Assembly (NCBI RefSeq): GCF_040438885.1
Contig: NZ_CP159218.1
Coordinates: 2,356,001-2,420,000 of the forward strand
Reading direction: 5' to 3'
Source: Nakamurella sp. A5-74
GTDB taxonomy: Bacteria > Actinomycetota > Actinomycetes > Mycobacteriales > Nakamurellaceae
DNA: 64,000 bases
The translations under genes and the position numbers were made by a program. The notes beneath the pieces are model-generated. The model saw only the letters and a program-made list of their open reading frames with translations, was not told the DNA's origin and ran no database searches. Below are positions 34,391-43,707 of the stretch, in pieces (the first letter of the stretch is position 1; each line of letters opens with the position of its first letter).

Positions 34391-36783
34391 CCGCGACCCC
34401 AGACACCATCCATCACCCGGGAAACGGAGCGGCGGAGCAGGCTTCGGCTGCATCCGGGACCGCGGCCGTCGAGGTCTCCACCGTGGTCGAGTCACTCACC
34501 GGAGTCTTCGCCGGGCCGATCCGCGGTCTGGCCTTCCGGACCCCGACCGAGCGAGGTCTGACCGACGAGCGCGGCAGCTTCCGCTACCGGCAGGGCGAAT
34601 CTGTGACGTTCCTGGTCGGCGGCCTGGTCCTCGGCAATGCGGTGGGCGCACCGCGGGTGAACCTGGCCCAACTGGTCAACCGGGTGGACGGCAAGATGGA
34701 GCGGCTCCGCGATCCCATCGTCACCAACCTCGCCCGTCTCGTGCACACTCTGGATCACGACGGAACAGTGGAGTCGGGGGTCACCATCGCGCCCGCTGTC
34801 CACGAAGTCGTGGGGCCCATGGTCCTCAACTTCAACCAGGCAGACACCGACGCTGCTGACGTGGCACCTTCGGCTGACGAGTCCGGAACCGCAACCCGGA
34901 TGGTGTCCTTCAGCGGCGATCGATCCGCTGCGTTCGCCGCCGACCCGGCCGTCGTCGCCCTGCTGGACACGCTGAACGCAACCGAAGGCGCCTTCAGTGG
35001 CAACTCTCCCCGCTCCCTGCAGAACGCGGCAGCATCCCGTAATGAGCTGCGCCGCAACATCCGCGGCATCATCAAGGCGACCGATGTGCAGATCCCGCTG
35101 CGAGACGGCTCCTACGTGTGTGCCGATGTCTTCCGACCGGACGACGGCAGCCAGCACCCGGTCGTCATGAACCAGGGCTTCTACGGCAAAGCGTTCGACC
35201 ACGGCTGCATCGGGAATGCTGCCGACGCCGAGCGCAAGGAGATACTCGAGGACCGCTACTTCTCCGGCAACCCGGACGGCCTGCAGTACGAGAACCACGA
35301 AAGTGTCGACTCCTCGGTGTGGGTGCCCGAGGGCTACGTGTGCATCCGTGTCGACGCGCGCGGGGTCGGCAACAGCCCCGGCCTGCAAGCCCCCTTCAGC
35401 GTGCAGCAGGCCGAGGACTACTACGACGCCATCGAGTGGGCCGGCACCCAGGACTTCTCGAACGGGAACGTCGGCCTGTGGGGAATGTCGTACCTGGCCA
35501 TCACCCAGCACACCGTCGCCAGCCTGCAGCCACCACACCTCAAGGCCATGGTCGCCATCGGTACCGATGCCGACCTCTACAACGAAGCCTTCTACGGTGG
35601 CGGCCTCTACGGTGAGGGATTCTGGGGCTGGTGGCGAAAGGCCATGGCAGGCACCAACTTCACCGGCGAACGGCAGGAGACCGACTGGATGGCGCAGATG
35701 CTGGCCACTCCGTTCAACGACCCGGCAGCCTACGGCGCCCAGGGCTCGATCTTCATGCGCCCCGAGCTGGAGAAGGCCACAGCCCCCGTGTGGATCGTCG
35801 GCCCGCAGACGGGTGTGGTGATCCACCAGCTCGGCAGCAGCGAAACCTTCCTGCGTTCCACCGGCGCTCAAGCCAAGCGGTTCGACTTCGTGGACGCCTG
35901 GTTCACCCACAGCTACCAGCAGTCCACGATCGCCGAGCACCAGCAGTTCTTCGACCACTGGCTGGGCGGTGCGGACAACGCAATCATGGACGCGGCCCCC
36001 GTCCGGGTTCAGGTCAGGACCGGCAACGGCGGGCACTTCGTCTCCGAGGAGTCCGAATGGCCGATCGCCCGGACCACCTATCCCCGTTGGTATCTCGACG
36101 CGACCCCGTCGGACTGGAGCGGCGACGACCGCCGGCAGGACTTCCTGCGCATCACCACCGAGGCGCCGACTGCCGCAGCGAGCGCGGACTACGACGCCCA
36201 CCTGGACATCGGCCGACCGTCCATGGCACCGGTCGGATCGATCGGCGGAACACCTCGCTGGTCCACCGGTGTCTCGTTCATCAGCGACCCCATGACGCAG
36301 GACCTGGTGCTCGCCGGCTACCTGAAGGTAGGGCTGTGGGTGTCCTCCACCAGCGCCGACATGGATGCGTTCGTGTCGTTGCGTGTGCTCGATGAGAACG
36401 ACCGCGAGATCCGCTACGAATCCCTGGTCCCCCCTGTCGACCCGTCCAGCATCCACCCGGTCGGCCACGGGTTGCTGAAGGTGTCGCACCGCAAGCTCGA
36501 CGAGTCGCGATCCACCGACTACTGGCCGGTGCACACCCACCTGGAAGCAGACCACCGACCGCTGACACCTGATGAGATCGTGGCCGTCGAGATCGGTCTC
36601 AACCCGAGCAGCGCCCTGATCCGCAAGGGATGCCGGCTCAGGATCGATGTGCAGCCCTACTCAGCCGCCGGGGTGCCGGCCCGCGCCTACGACGAGAGCT
36701 ACCACGTCGGGGCCAGGAACACCGTGTACACCGGTCCCGAGTATCCGAGCTATCTGCAATTGCCGATCGTGCCGAACCGATGA
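34387..36783 (+). CDS. CocE/NonD hydrolase with extra N-terminal beta domain
   Basis: A 798-residue protein. Residues about 230-798 form a CocE/NonD hydrolase: VQIPLRDGSYVCADVFRP, VRVDARGVGNSPG-like IRVDARGVGNSPG, nucleophile elbow NVGLWGMSYLAITQ with Ser368, and the C-terminal jelly roll closing with YTGPEYPSYLQLP. Residues 35-145 form a different module, GVFAGPIRGLAFRTPTERG with TDERGSFRYRQGESVTFLVG and ILNLARLVHTLDHDGTVESG-like sequence, a pattern I associate with secreted or surface proteins; yet no signal peptide precedes it. The linker 150-220 is acidic and Ala-rich. Coupled by ATGA at both ends. Likely an esterase/acylase on the pathway substrate; the added domain may bind it. Confidence 0.87.
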   Translation: MTATPDTIHHPGNGAAEQASAASGTAAVEVSTVVESLTGVFAGPIRGLAFRTPTERGLTDERGSFRYRQGESVTFLVGGLVLGNAVGAPRVNLAQLVNRVDGKMERLRDPIVTNLARLVHTLDHDGTVESGVTIAPAVHEVVGPMVLNFNQADTDAADVAPSADESGTATRMVSFSGDRSAAFAADPAVVALLDTLNATEGAFSGNSPRSLQNAAASRNELRRNIRGIIKATDVQIPLRDGSYVCADVFRPDDGSQHPVVMNQGFYGKAFDHGCIGNAADAERKEILEDRYFSGNPDGLQYENHESVDSSVWVPEGYVCIRVDARGVGNSPGLQAPFSVQQAEDYYDAIEWAGTQDFSNGNVGLWGMSYLAITQHTVASLQPPHLKAMVAIGTDADLYNEAFYGGGLYGEGFWGWWRKAMAGTNFTGERQETDWMAQMLATPFNDPAAYGAQGSIFMRPELEKATAPVWIVGPQTGVVIHQLGSSETFLRSTGAQAKRFDFVDAWFTHSYQQSTIAEHQQFFDHWLGGADNAIMDAAPVRVQVRTGNGGHFVSEESEWPIARTTYPRWYLDATPSDWSGDDRRQDFLRITTEAPTAAASADYDAHLDIGRPSMAPVGSIGGTPRWSTGVSFISDPMTQDLVLAGYLKVGLWVSSTSADMDAFVSLRVLDENDREIRYESLVPPVDPSSIHPVGHGLLKVSHRKLDESRSTDYWPVHTHLEADHRPLTPDEIVAVEIGLNPSSALIRKGCRLRIDVQPYSAAGVPARAYDESYHVGARNTVYTGPEYPSYLQLPIVPNR

Positions 36784-38144
36784 GCACCACGGCCGCCGCC
36801 ACCACGCCACGCCAGGGCGCATCGCGTAGCCCGATCGAACCCGCCCACCAGGAGATGAACACGATGGTTGCCACTTACGTCGAGCACGACACCGACCGAA
36901 CCGTCCAGGTGATCCTGGAGAAGGTGCGGGCTCTCGGTCCCACGCTCCGTCAGCGAGCACCGGAGGCGGAGCAAGCCGGCAGGCACTCCGATGAAACCAT
37001 CGCGGATCTGGACGCGACCGGCGTCTTCGACATCGGCAGCCCAGCGGAGTACGCCGGGACTGAGCTGACCGTCCGTCAGCAACTGGACGTCGTCACCGAG
37101 GTGGCGAAATGGGACGGGTCGGCCGGATGGACCGTGTGGGTCGGGGCTTCGACGAACTGGATCCCGGCCGGATCGGGTGCACGTGTTGTCGAAGAGGTCT
37201 ACGGCCACCCGTGGGTCGGCCCGCGGGTCGCCGGCTCGAGCCATTTCCCCGCCACTCGCGGGCGGGTGGAGCGAGTCCAGGGAGGATGGCTGATCTCCGG
37301 CGGACCATGGACCTTCGGCAGCGACTCACTGTGGGCGCCGTACACCAACCTGGGCTGCATCGCCGATGAAGGCGACGGCCAGTACCTGGTCGGCGTGCAG
37401 GTTCCGCGGGACGAGCTGGAGTTCCTGGACGATTGGAAGGTCGCCGGCATGCGCGCGACCGGCAGCGTCTCCTGCAAGCTGGCCAAGGGTGAGCTGTTCG
37501 TCCCCGAGTACCGAGGCGTGGATTTCCGCGACGTGACGGGCCAGAAGCTGGACAACGGTCTGCGGGGCTCGATCTGGAAGGCACCGACGCTCGGATGGGC
37601 GTTCAGCCTGATGGCCGGCATGTCGATCGGCATCGCACAGGGTGCACTGGATCGGTTCCTGGAACGCTCCGACGGGCGACCGATCCGCGGCACCACCTAC
37701 AAGAACCAGCTCGAAGCGCCCTTGACGCACCTGATGCTCTCCGAGGTGCACTCCAAGATCCAGTCGGCCACGCTCATGGCGGAGGCGAACGCGGCCGAGA
37801 CAGACCGACTCGGCGAGCTGGCCGCTGCCGGTACTCCGGCCGATCCGGAGTACCTGCAGAAGTTCAGCGCCCGGGTCCTGGTCGAGACCGCGTACTGCGC
37901 GAAGTGGTGTGCGGAAGCGATCGAGTTGCTGCAACGCAACTCCGGGTCGACCGCCATCATGGACTTCGAACCGATCCAGCGGTCCTGGCGCGATGCTCGC
38001 ATCATCACCCTGCACGGTGCGCTGAATCTGGAGGCACTGTCGGAGAACTACGGCCGACTGATGGCCAGGCTCGCACCGCACAACTTCGCCGGCATCACCA
38101 CACTCGACCGATTCGCCCCGACACCGGTGACCAAGGTCAGCTGA
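36780..38144 (+). CDS. Group D flavin monooxygenase, oxygenase component (acyl-CoA dehydrogenase fold)
   Basis: A 454-residue protein of the HsaA/HpaB/DszC class. It shows VTEVAKWDGSAGWTVWVGAS, the fold-typical GGWLISGGPWTFGSD, VAGMRATGSVS and a C-terminal helical domain with LMLSEVHSKIQSATLMAEA. The general base of true acyl-CoA dehydrogenases is not apparent. Such enzymes hydroxylate phenols or indoles with FMNH2/FADH2 supplied by a separate reductase; the reductase at 42495-43688 is the natural partner. The ATG at 36780 overlaps the preceding stop (ATGA), but ATG 36864 has a better AGGAG site 9 bases upstream and may be the true start, trimming 28 residues. Confidence 0.85.
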   Translation: MSTTAAATTPRQGASRSPIEPAHQEMNTMVATYVEHDTDRTVQVILEKVRALGPTLRQRAPEAEQAGRHSDETIADLDATGVFDIGSPAEYAGTELTVRQQLDVVTEVAKWDGSAGWTVWVGASTNWIPAGSGARVVEEVYGHPWVGPRVAGSSHFPATRGRVERVQGGWLISGGPWTFGSDSLWAPYTNLGCIADEGDGQYLVGVQVPRDELEFLDDWKVAGMRATGSVSCKLAKGELFVPEYRGVDFRDVTGQKLDNGLRGSIWKAPTLGWAFSLMAGMSIGIAQGALDRFLERSDGRPIRGTTYKNQLEAPLTHLMLSEVHSKIQSATLMAEANAAETDRLGELAAAGTPADPEYLQKFSARVLVETAYCAKWCAEAIELLQRNSGSTAIMDFEPIQRSWRDARIITLHGALNLEALSENYGRLMARLAPHNFAGITTLDRFAPTPVTKVS

Positions 38145-38195
38145 CCAACCGCACCCAACTGGACACTCCCTCCCCGAGATGCAAGGAATCCCAGC

Positions 38196-38738
38196 ATGAT
38201 CGAGCACGACAAGGCCGCCATCATCGAAGCGCTCAACCTGTATGCGTTCGCTCTGGATGCCCGCCAGTGGGACCTGTTCGACCTGGTGTTCACCCAGGAC
38301 GTGCGGGCAGAGTTCGGCCCGGCCGGCACCGGGTGGCGCGACCTGACGGCATTCAAGCAAGGATTCGCAGAGTTCCACGACACCCTCGACAGCCACCAGC
38401 ACACGATGTTGGGGCAGCTCGTCACCGTCGACGGCGACACCGCCCACGCCTTCAGCTACGGCAACTGGCTGCTCGTCCGACATGCTGCCGACGGTGGCCC
38501 CACCTGGACCGGAACCGGCTGGTACGACGACGTTCTCATCCGAACCGAACAAGGCTGGCGCATCTCACACCGGGTCTGCAAGCTGCAGTCCTGGTCGGGT
38601 AATCCGCGCGTGCCCGAACCCATCGGCACCCAGAACCCCGACATGCAGATGAACGTGCTCCACGACTTCGCCGCCGATGGTCGGATTGCTTTCCTCGATG
38701 CCGTCAAGGCTCGGGGGGGTTTCGGCGCCACCACCTGA
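38196..38738 (+). CDS. SnoaL-like (NTF2-fold) protein
   Basis: A 180-residue cone-fold protein: AIIEALNLYAFALDARQWDLFDLVFTQDVRAEFG opens the SnoaL_4-type domain, with GWYDDVLIRTEQGWRISHRVCKLQSW at the end. Such proteins act as small cyclases, dehydratases, isomerases or hydroxylase accessory proteins in aromatic pathways. It is the last gene of the operon from 33323. Asp and His residues (DTLDSHQHTMLG) could form the pocket acid/base. The following 289 bp, before the transporter, contain no recognisable gene. Confidence 0.85.
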   Translation: MIEHDKAAIIEALNLYAFALDARQWDLFDLVFTQDVRAEFGPAGTGWRDLTAFKQGFAEFHDTLDSHQHTMLGQLVTVDGDTAHAFSYGNWLLVRHAADGGPTWTGTGWYDDVLIRTEQGWRISHRVCKLQSWSGNPRVPEPIGTQNPDMQMNVLHDFAADGRIAFLDAVKARGGFGATT

Positions 38739-39027
38739 CCTGCCGCACTGACCTTCGGTTCACCACGCGCCGGCACAAGGCTGCGCCACAGCGGATTTCG
38801 CCCTGGACGACTGGATGCGCCGCAGAAGTCGCTGTCTGTTTCGCTGCAGTTCGTGCCGTCCTCCCGACTCTCAGGAACGGGACCAGCACCACCTGTATGC
38901 CGCTGCTCACACCAGCGCCCCAGCGCTCTCGGCTGCGCACACCCGGACGGCATCCATCCGCCCGCGTGTGCAGCAGGCGTTCAGCACCACCACCTCGACG
39001 TGACCCCACAATGACGCGGAGATCCTC

Positions 39028-40494
39028 ATGTCCACAGCAGTCGTGCACACGAAGCAACCGAGGAAGGCCGCCGTCGCCGCCTGGGCCGGCAGTTCGCTGG
39101 AGTACTACGACTTCTTCCTCTACGGGACCATCGCCGCTCTGGTCTTCCCGAAGATCTTCTTCGACCCGTCCGATCCCACCACTGCCACCCTGGCTTCGTT
39201 GGCCACCTTCGGCGCCGGTTACCTCGCCCGGCCGGTCGGATCGCTGCTGCTGGGCCACATCGGCGACAAGGTGGGTCGCAAGAAGGTCCTGGTTGGCACC
39301 TTGCTGCTGATGGGCATCTCCACGTTCCTGATCGGCTGTCTTCCCACCTACGGCACCATCGGTATCTGGGCTCCGGCGTTGCTCGTTGTCCTGCGGTTGT
39401 TGCAGGGCCTGTCTGCTGCCGGCGAGCAGGCCGGCGCCAGCTCGATGTCGTTCGAACATGCACCCGATCACCGCCGCGGGTTCTTCACCTCATGGACCCT
39501 GTCCGGCACCGTCGGAGGCCAGGTCCTGGCAACTGCCGTGGTCCTCGTCCTGTCGGCAAACCTCTCCCCCGCCCAGCTGCTCAGCTGGGGTTGGCGGATC
39601 CCGTTCTGGCTGAGCGCAGTCGTCGTCCTCGTCGGCTTCCTGATCCGCCGCCGACTCGCCGAGACACCCGCCTTCGAGGTGCAGGCCGAGAAAGGAAAGG
39701 TCGCCGCAGTTCCCCTGAAGGTGCTGTTTCGCGACCACCGCAGAGGCCTGGTGCGAGTGTTCTTCGCCGCCTTCATCGGCTCCGTCGGAACCCTGTTCAA
39801 CGTCTTCGGCCTGGCTTTCGCCACCGGACCCGCCTACGGGAACGGCATCAGCATCACCAGCATGCTGTGGCTGTCACTGGTCTCGAACTTCGTGGCGATC
39901 TTCACCATCCCGCTGTTCGGCGGGCTGTCCGACCGGATAGGGCGCAAGAAGATCTTCATCACCGGGATCGCGGGATCCGCAGTGTCACTGTCCGTCTTCT
40001 TCTGGGCCATCACCACCGGAAGCCTGCCCCTGGTGTTCATCACCGGCATCGTCTTCAACGGTCTGACTTTCGCCATGGTCAACGCAGCTTGGCCCGCCAC
40101 CTACGCCGAGATCTTCCCGACCAGGGTCCGGTTGTCCGGCATCGCGGTCGGCACCCAGTTCGCGTTCCCGCTGGCGGGCTTCACCCCGACGATCGCGGTT
40201 GCCCTCGCCGGCGGATCCGCGAATGGCTGGGCGGCCGCCGCAGGCCTCGGTGCAGTGATTTGCTTGATCGCTGGAATCTCAGTGGCTCTCGGCCGGGAGA
40301 CGTTCGCAACGCCCGCAGCAGAGCTCGGCACACACCGCCCCCTCGCGGAGACGTCAACCCCAGCCGCGCACCCCGCGGCTCCCGAAAATTTCGAGGCCAT
40401 CGCTCGTCAGATCGAGGGATCCCGAGCGCCCGACGCTCGTGTCACCCCTGAGACGCACCGGGCCTCCGGAAGTCCAACAGGATTGCTTGACTGA
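39028..40494 (+). CDS. MFS transporter, metabolite:H+ symporter (MHS) family
   Basis: A 488-residue permease with 12 predicted membrane helices. The MHS signature is plain: SSLEYYDFFLYGTIAAL in helix 1, GHIGDKVGRKKVLVGTLLLMG in loop 2-3, a second copy GGLSDRIGRKKIFITG in loop 8-9, and EIFPTRVRLSGIAVGTQFAFPLAG near helix 11. Relatives carry shikimate, proline betaine or aromatic acids with protons. The C-terminal 60 residues are hydrophilic and outside the fold. It lies inside the catabolic cluster and probably imports the substrate. The start at ATG 39028 has CGGAGAT upstream. Confidence 0.93.
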   Translation: MSTAVVHTKQPRKAAVAAWAGSSLEYYDFFLYGTIAALVFPKIFFDPSDPTTATLASLATFGAGYLARPVGSLLLGHIGDKVGRKKVLVGTLLLMGISTFLIGCLPTYGTIGIWAPALLVVLRLLQGLSAAGEQAGASSMSFEHAPDHRRGFFTSWTLSGTVGGQVLATAVVLVLSANLSPAQLLSWGWRIPFWLSAVVVLVGFLIRRRLAETPAFEVQAEKGKVAAVPLKVLFRDHRRGLVRVFFAAFIGSVGTLFNVFGLAFATGPAYGNGISITSMLWLSLVSNFVAIFTIPLFGGLSDRIGRKKIFITGIAGSAVSLSVFFWAITTGSLPLVFITGIVFNGLTFAMVNAAWPATYAEIFPTRVRLSGIAVGTQFAFPLAGFTPTIAVALAGGSANGWAAAAGLGAVICLIAGISVALGRETFATPAAELGTHRPLAETSTPAAHPAAPENFEAIARQIEGSRAPDARVTPETHRASGSPTGLLD

Positions 40495-40521
40495 GTAATC
40501 ACTCTCTTATACTGTTGGATC

Positions 40522-41088
40522 ATGGCCAGACCACGAAGTGAGGACCGCCGCAACGCCATCCTGGGAGCGGCGAGCCGGGTCGTGGCCACTGAAGGGCTCG
40601 GCGCGTCCACGTCAGGGATCGCCCGCGAAGCCGGCGTCTCGAACGGTTCGTTGTTCGTCTACTTCGAGACCAAGTCGGTCCTGCTGAACGAGCTCTACGT
40701 GTCCCTCAAGACCGAGATGGGGGCAATGGCAGTCGACGGGCTGCCCGACGGGAGTGATCCTCACGATCAGGTCCGTCACCTGTGGGACCAGTGGATGCGT
40801 TGGGCCACATCACATCCTGACAAGCGGCGTGCCCTCGCCCAACTAGCCGTCTCGGACGACATCACCGCTGAGAGTCGACAGGCCGCGCGTTCCGGGTTCG
40901 GTGGCATCGCAGAACTCCTGGACCGCTGCAGGCAACGCGGGCCGGTCCGTGACGCCCCGCTCGGGTTCCTGCTCGAAATCATGAACGCGATGGCCGACGC
41001 GACTGTCGATGCCATCCAGCGGCACCCCGACCACGCCGAGGAGTACAGCCGGATCGCGTTCGACGCTCTCTGGCGCGTCCTGGGCTGA
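40522..41088 (+). CDS. TetR-family regulator
   Basis: A 188-residue repressor: RRNAILGAASRVVATEGLGASTSGIAREAGVSNGSLFVYFETKSVLLNELY is the N-terminal HTH (helix-turn-helix at 29-48). The ligand domain is all-helical and of TetR_C-type. It lies 27 bp after the MFS gene with the A/T-rich GAGTAATCACTC around 40492 between, which could be its operator. It reads in the same direction as the transporter and the SDR that follows 48 bp later, so it may regulate both. Confidence 0.88.
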   Translation: MARPRSEDRRNAILGAASRVVATEGLGASTSGIAREAGVSNGSLFVYFETKSVLLNELYVSLKTEMGAMAVDGLPDGSDPHDQVRHLWDQWMRWATSHPDKRRALAQLAVSDDITAESRQAARSGFGGIAELLDRCRQRGPVRDAPLGFLLEIMNAMADATVDAIQRHPDHAEEYSRIAFDALWRVLG

Positions 41089-41136
41089 CGCACTCCACCC
41101 GCTGACCGAAACCCCACAGAACGACAAGGACCCATC

Positions 41137-42069
41137 ATGACCACCCCTGCAGCAAGATCTCCCAATGACAAGGCGTGGATCATCACCGGGCCGACGTCCG
41201 GCATCGGCCACCGCACCGCTCTGCAGCTGGCGAAGCACGGAACAGTCGTCCTGGTCGGACGCAGCACGAACAAACTCAACGAAGTTCAACAGGAGATCCT
41301 CGCCGCAGGAGGGCGCGCCATCAGCGTTGTGTGCGACCTGGGCGACATCTCCAGCGTCCGTCGGGCCGCCGCCGACATCGTCGCGCTGGGCCTGCCGATC
41401 GCGGGCCTGCTCAACAACGCCGGCACTTCACCGACAGTCCCGTTCCGGTCACCCCAGGGCTGGGACGGCACCTACGCCACCAACCATCTGGGCCCCTTCG
41501 CCTTCACCGAAGCACTCCTCCCCCATCTTCCCGATCACGCCCAGGTGCTGTTCATCGCGTCAGCCGTCGAAGACCCCAATCGCGGACCAGCCAGGATGGC
41601 AGGCTTCCGGGGCGCCCGGTACATCTCCACTGAGGCCAGCAGCAGAGGCGTATGGCTCTCGCCCGGCGGATCGAAGCTCCCCGGCGCAGACGCCTATGCC
41701 ACCTCGAAGCAAGGCAATCTCGCCACCGCCCTCGCCTTTGCCCGTGAGAACCCACGACTGCGCATCAACGCTGTCGAGCCCGGCTTCAGCCCCGGCTCCA
41801 ACCTCGGTCGGGACGCCAACATCGCAATCCGCCTGCTGTCGAAGTGCGTGCTCTCACCCATCGCGCCGCTCGTGAAGTACTGGAGCACCCCCAAACGTGC
41901 TGCGCGGGTCATCACTTCGATCCTTGTCGCAGACAGCACTGCGAGCGGTGTCTACTTCGACGAGAAGGGCCGGCCCATGACCGGATCCGACCAGGTGAGC
42001 GATCCCGCTTTCCAGGACCGAGTGGTCAGCGAGACACGCGCCCTGCTCGGCACCCTCGAGTCGAACTGA
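41137..42069 (+). CDS. Short-chain dehydrogenase/reductase, extended
   Basis: A 310-residue SDR. Cofactor loop TGPTSGIGHRTALQLA, NNAGTSP, the serine strand FIASAVED, and Tyr-x-x-x-Lys in YATSKQG; GFSPGSNLG follows. The family resembles protochlorophyllide-reductase/WW-domain-oxidoreductase-type SDRs with a longer C-terminus. AAGGAC upstream of ATG 41137 is a fair ribosome site. A hairpin 20 bp after the stop probably ends the unit. Substrate unknown. Confidence 0.9.
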   Translation: MTTPAARSPNDKAWIITGPTSGIGHRTALQLAKHGTVVLVGRSTNKLNEVQQEILAAGGRAISVVCDLGDISSVRRAAADIVALGLPIAGLLNNAGTSPTVPFRSPQGWDGTYATNHLGPFAFTEALLPHLPDHAQVLFIASAVEDPNRGPARMAGFRGARYISTEASSRGVWLSPGGSKLPGADAYATSKQGNLATALAFARENPRLRINAVEPGFSPGSNLGRDANIAIRLLSKCVLSPIAPLVKYWSTPKRAARVITSILVADSTASGVYFDEKGRPMTGSDQVSDPAFQDRVVSETRALLGTLESN

Positions 42070-42087
42070 CCGATTGGCACAGCAGCC

Positions 42088-42115
42088 GGACTGCCCGGGG
42101 CCACCCGGGCCAGTC
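42088..42115. terminator. Hairpin between convergent genes
   Basis: GACTG-CCCGG (42089-42098) pairs with CCGGGCCAGTC (42105-42115) with one bulged base, between the SDR (rightward) and the DUF2316 gene (leftward). No T-tract. Confidence 0.6.
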
Positions 42116-42180
42116 ATCACAAGCTCCCCGTGCAGATCCGGGCTCTTGCAGCACCCCACGGCCCCTCTGTCGGGTCACCG

Positions 42181-42495
42181 TCAGTGTCCTTGCTCTCCCA
42201 GGACAGCTTCGACGTCCCTCAGACCGAACCAGCCCTGAGCTGCGGCTCTCGCCGATTCGGTCAGCGAGGTATAGGGATACGGCGTGCCCCCGGCGCGACG
42301 GATCGTCCGGTCAAGGAAGTCACGGACGAGCCAGACGTCCTGTGGTGCAGCCCCGGAGACGCCCAAGGCCGACTGCACGCGCTCGAGGCTCATACCGAGG
42401 GCGTTCGCGATGGCGTCAGCGGACAACCCGGACAGCTCTGTGTTGCTGTGGAGTTCAGCACGCGTCGCCTCGCTCTGGTTGCGGTTCAACGACAT
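42181..42495 (-). CDS. DUF2316-family protein
   Basis: A 104-residue protein: MSLNRNQSEATRAELHSN, LGMSLERVQSALGV, DVWLVRDFLDRTIRRAG and AAQGWFGLRDV are the conserved blocks of DUF2316. The middle looks like a helix-turn-helix (LSADAIANALGMSLERVQSAL), so it may bind DNA, but no function has been established. The ATG shares one base with the stop of the flavin reductase (TGATG), so the two are translationally coupled; in catabolic clusters such small proteins may be accessory regulators. Confidence 0.85.
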   Translation of the reverse strand: MSLNRNQSEATRAELHSNTELSGLSADAIANALGMSLERVQSALGVSGAAPQDVWLVRDFLDRTIRRAGGTPYPYTSLTESARAAAQGWFGLRDVEAVLGEQGH

Positions 42496-43688
42496 CAGAG
42501 GTGCCCTTTCGACGCCGACAGAAGCTCGGATGATGAGGCGGTCTGCTTCCTGCATGCTGACGCCACCTGCTGCAGGCTGTGGATCCAGGTCTGCACCTGA
42601 GCAGCAGATGCTCCGGGTGACATCCCGGTCATTCGCAGTGCCATCGGCGGCAAATCCGGGCCCGTCTCCAGCAGGACCACGACGGTGGTCAGATCGTAGG
42701 TCCGGCCGGGGATCAGTTCCGGGGTGAAGTGCGCAGCGAGTTCGGACGTCGCCTGCCGTACAGCACGCTCCTGTCGGGGCAGTCTGTCGGACTGTTCGAA
42801 CGCCGACAGCAACGCCTCGTGCCGTTGCAGTGCTTCGGGTGTCGCGGTCAGCAGGGAGTAGCCGCGGGTCTTCACCGCTGCCAGCAGCGCTTCGTTGAGC
42901 GCACGACGGTCCGGGTCCGCGTCCGGAGCTCGAAGGAGCCACTCCTGGATGTCTGATTCCGCAGCCTGGGCCATGAAGACAGCACCGAAGGGCGGGATGA
43001 GAGGTTGCCGGTGACCGAGCGGGAAGGACTCGGCCACGGTGCTGGCATTGGCGGCCAGCACTTGCACTGCGTCCCATCGGATCTGAGCCAGCACGCTGCA
43101 GTTGACAGCGAAAAGTTCGGCCAGTTCCTCCACCTGCGAACGGACCGACTCGGCGAACTGTGCGGCCTGGATCAGTTCCGGACCGGGTGCAGCGACGAAC
43201 GAGCCTGGCGAGAATCGTCCGTAACCGCCCTGGAAGAACAGCAGCGGGAGAGTCGAACGCTGCACCGCGAACTCGTGCACCAGCCCCAGAACGACGAAGT
43301 GATCACCGGCTTCACGGATCTCCGCGTAGGTGCACTCGATCCAGGACACGGCCCCATCGAGGACCGGAGACCCGAGCGGACCAGGACGCCACTGCACACC
43401 GTCGAACTTCGCCGCCCCGCCGGTAGCCAACTGGCGGCACAGCGGTTCCTGATCCGAAGCGAAGACGTTGATGCAGAACGCCGGTGCGTTCCGCAGGATG
43501 GCGAAGCTGGCCGAGGTCTTCGTCGGGAAGAACGCGACCAGCGGCGGATCCATCGACACCGAAGAGAAGGTGCCGACGACCATGCCGGCCGGATTGCCGT
43601 CCTCGCCGATGGCCGTCACGACAGCCACACCGGTCGGGTAGTGACCCAGCGTCTCTCGGAACAGCCCCGCGTCGAATGCTGTCGTCAT
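42495..43688 (-). CDS. Flavin reductase fused to an IclR-effector-like domain
   Basis: A 397-residue two-part protein. Residues 1-165 are a HpaC/HsaB-type flavin reductase: LGHYPTGVAVVTAIGEDG, SSVSMDPPLVAFFPTKTSAS, NAPAFCINVFA, CTYAEIREAGDHFVVLGLVHEF. Residues 175-397 are all-alpha/beta with AQIRWDAVQVLAA, PLGHRQPLIPPFGAVFMA and an AVKTRGYSLLT-type helix, resembling the IclR effector-binding domain without its winged helix. The reductase should supply FMNH2 to the oxygenase at 36780. Divergent from the hydroxylase at 43785; the 22-bp element at 43708-43729 lies between. Confidence 0.85.
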   Translation of the reverse strand: MTTAFDAGLFRETLGHYPTGVAVVTAIGEDGNPAGMVVGTFSSVSMDPPLVAFFPTKTSASFAILRNAPAFCINVFASDQEPLCRQLATGGAAKFDGVQWRPGPLGSPVLDGAVSWIECTYAEIREAGDHFVVLGLVHEFAVQRSTLPLLFFQGGYGRFSPGSFVAAPGPELIQAAQFAESVRSQVEELAELFAVNCSVLAQIRWDAVQVLAANASTVAESFPLGHRQPLIPPFGAVFMAQAAESDIQEWLLRAPDADPDRRALNEALLAAVKTRGYSLLTATPEALQRHEALLSAFEQSDRLPRQERAVRQATSELAAHFTPELIPGRTYDLTTVVVLLETGPDLPPMALRMTGMSPGASAAQVQTWIHSLQQVASACRKQTASSSELLSASKGHL

Positions 43689-43707
43689 GTCGGCCTCCGT
43701 TGCCCTA

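Noticed and set aside
34492-36555. 687-codon open frame antisense to the second CocE hydrolase
   Set aside because: Same reason; sense strand has catalytic and structural motifs, antisense has none.
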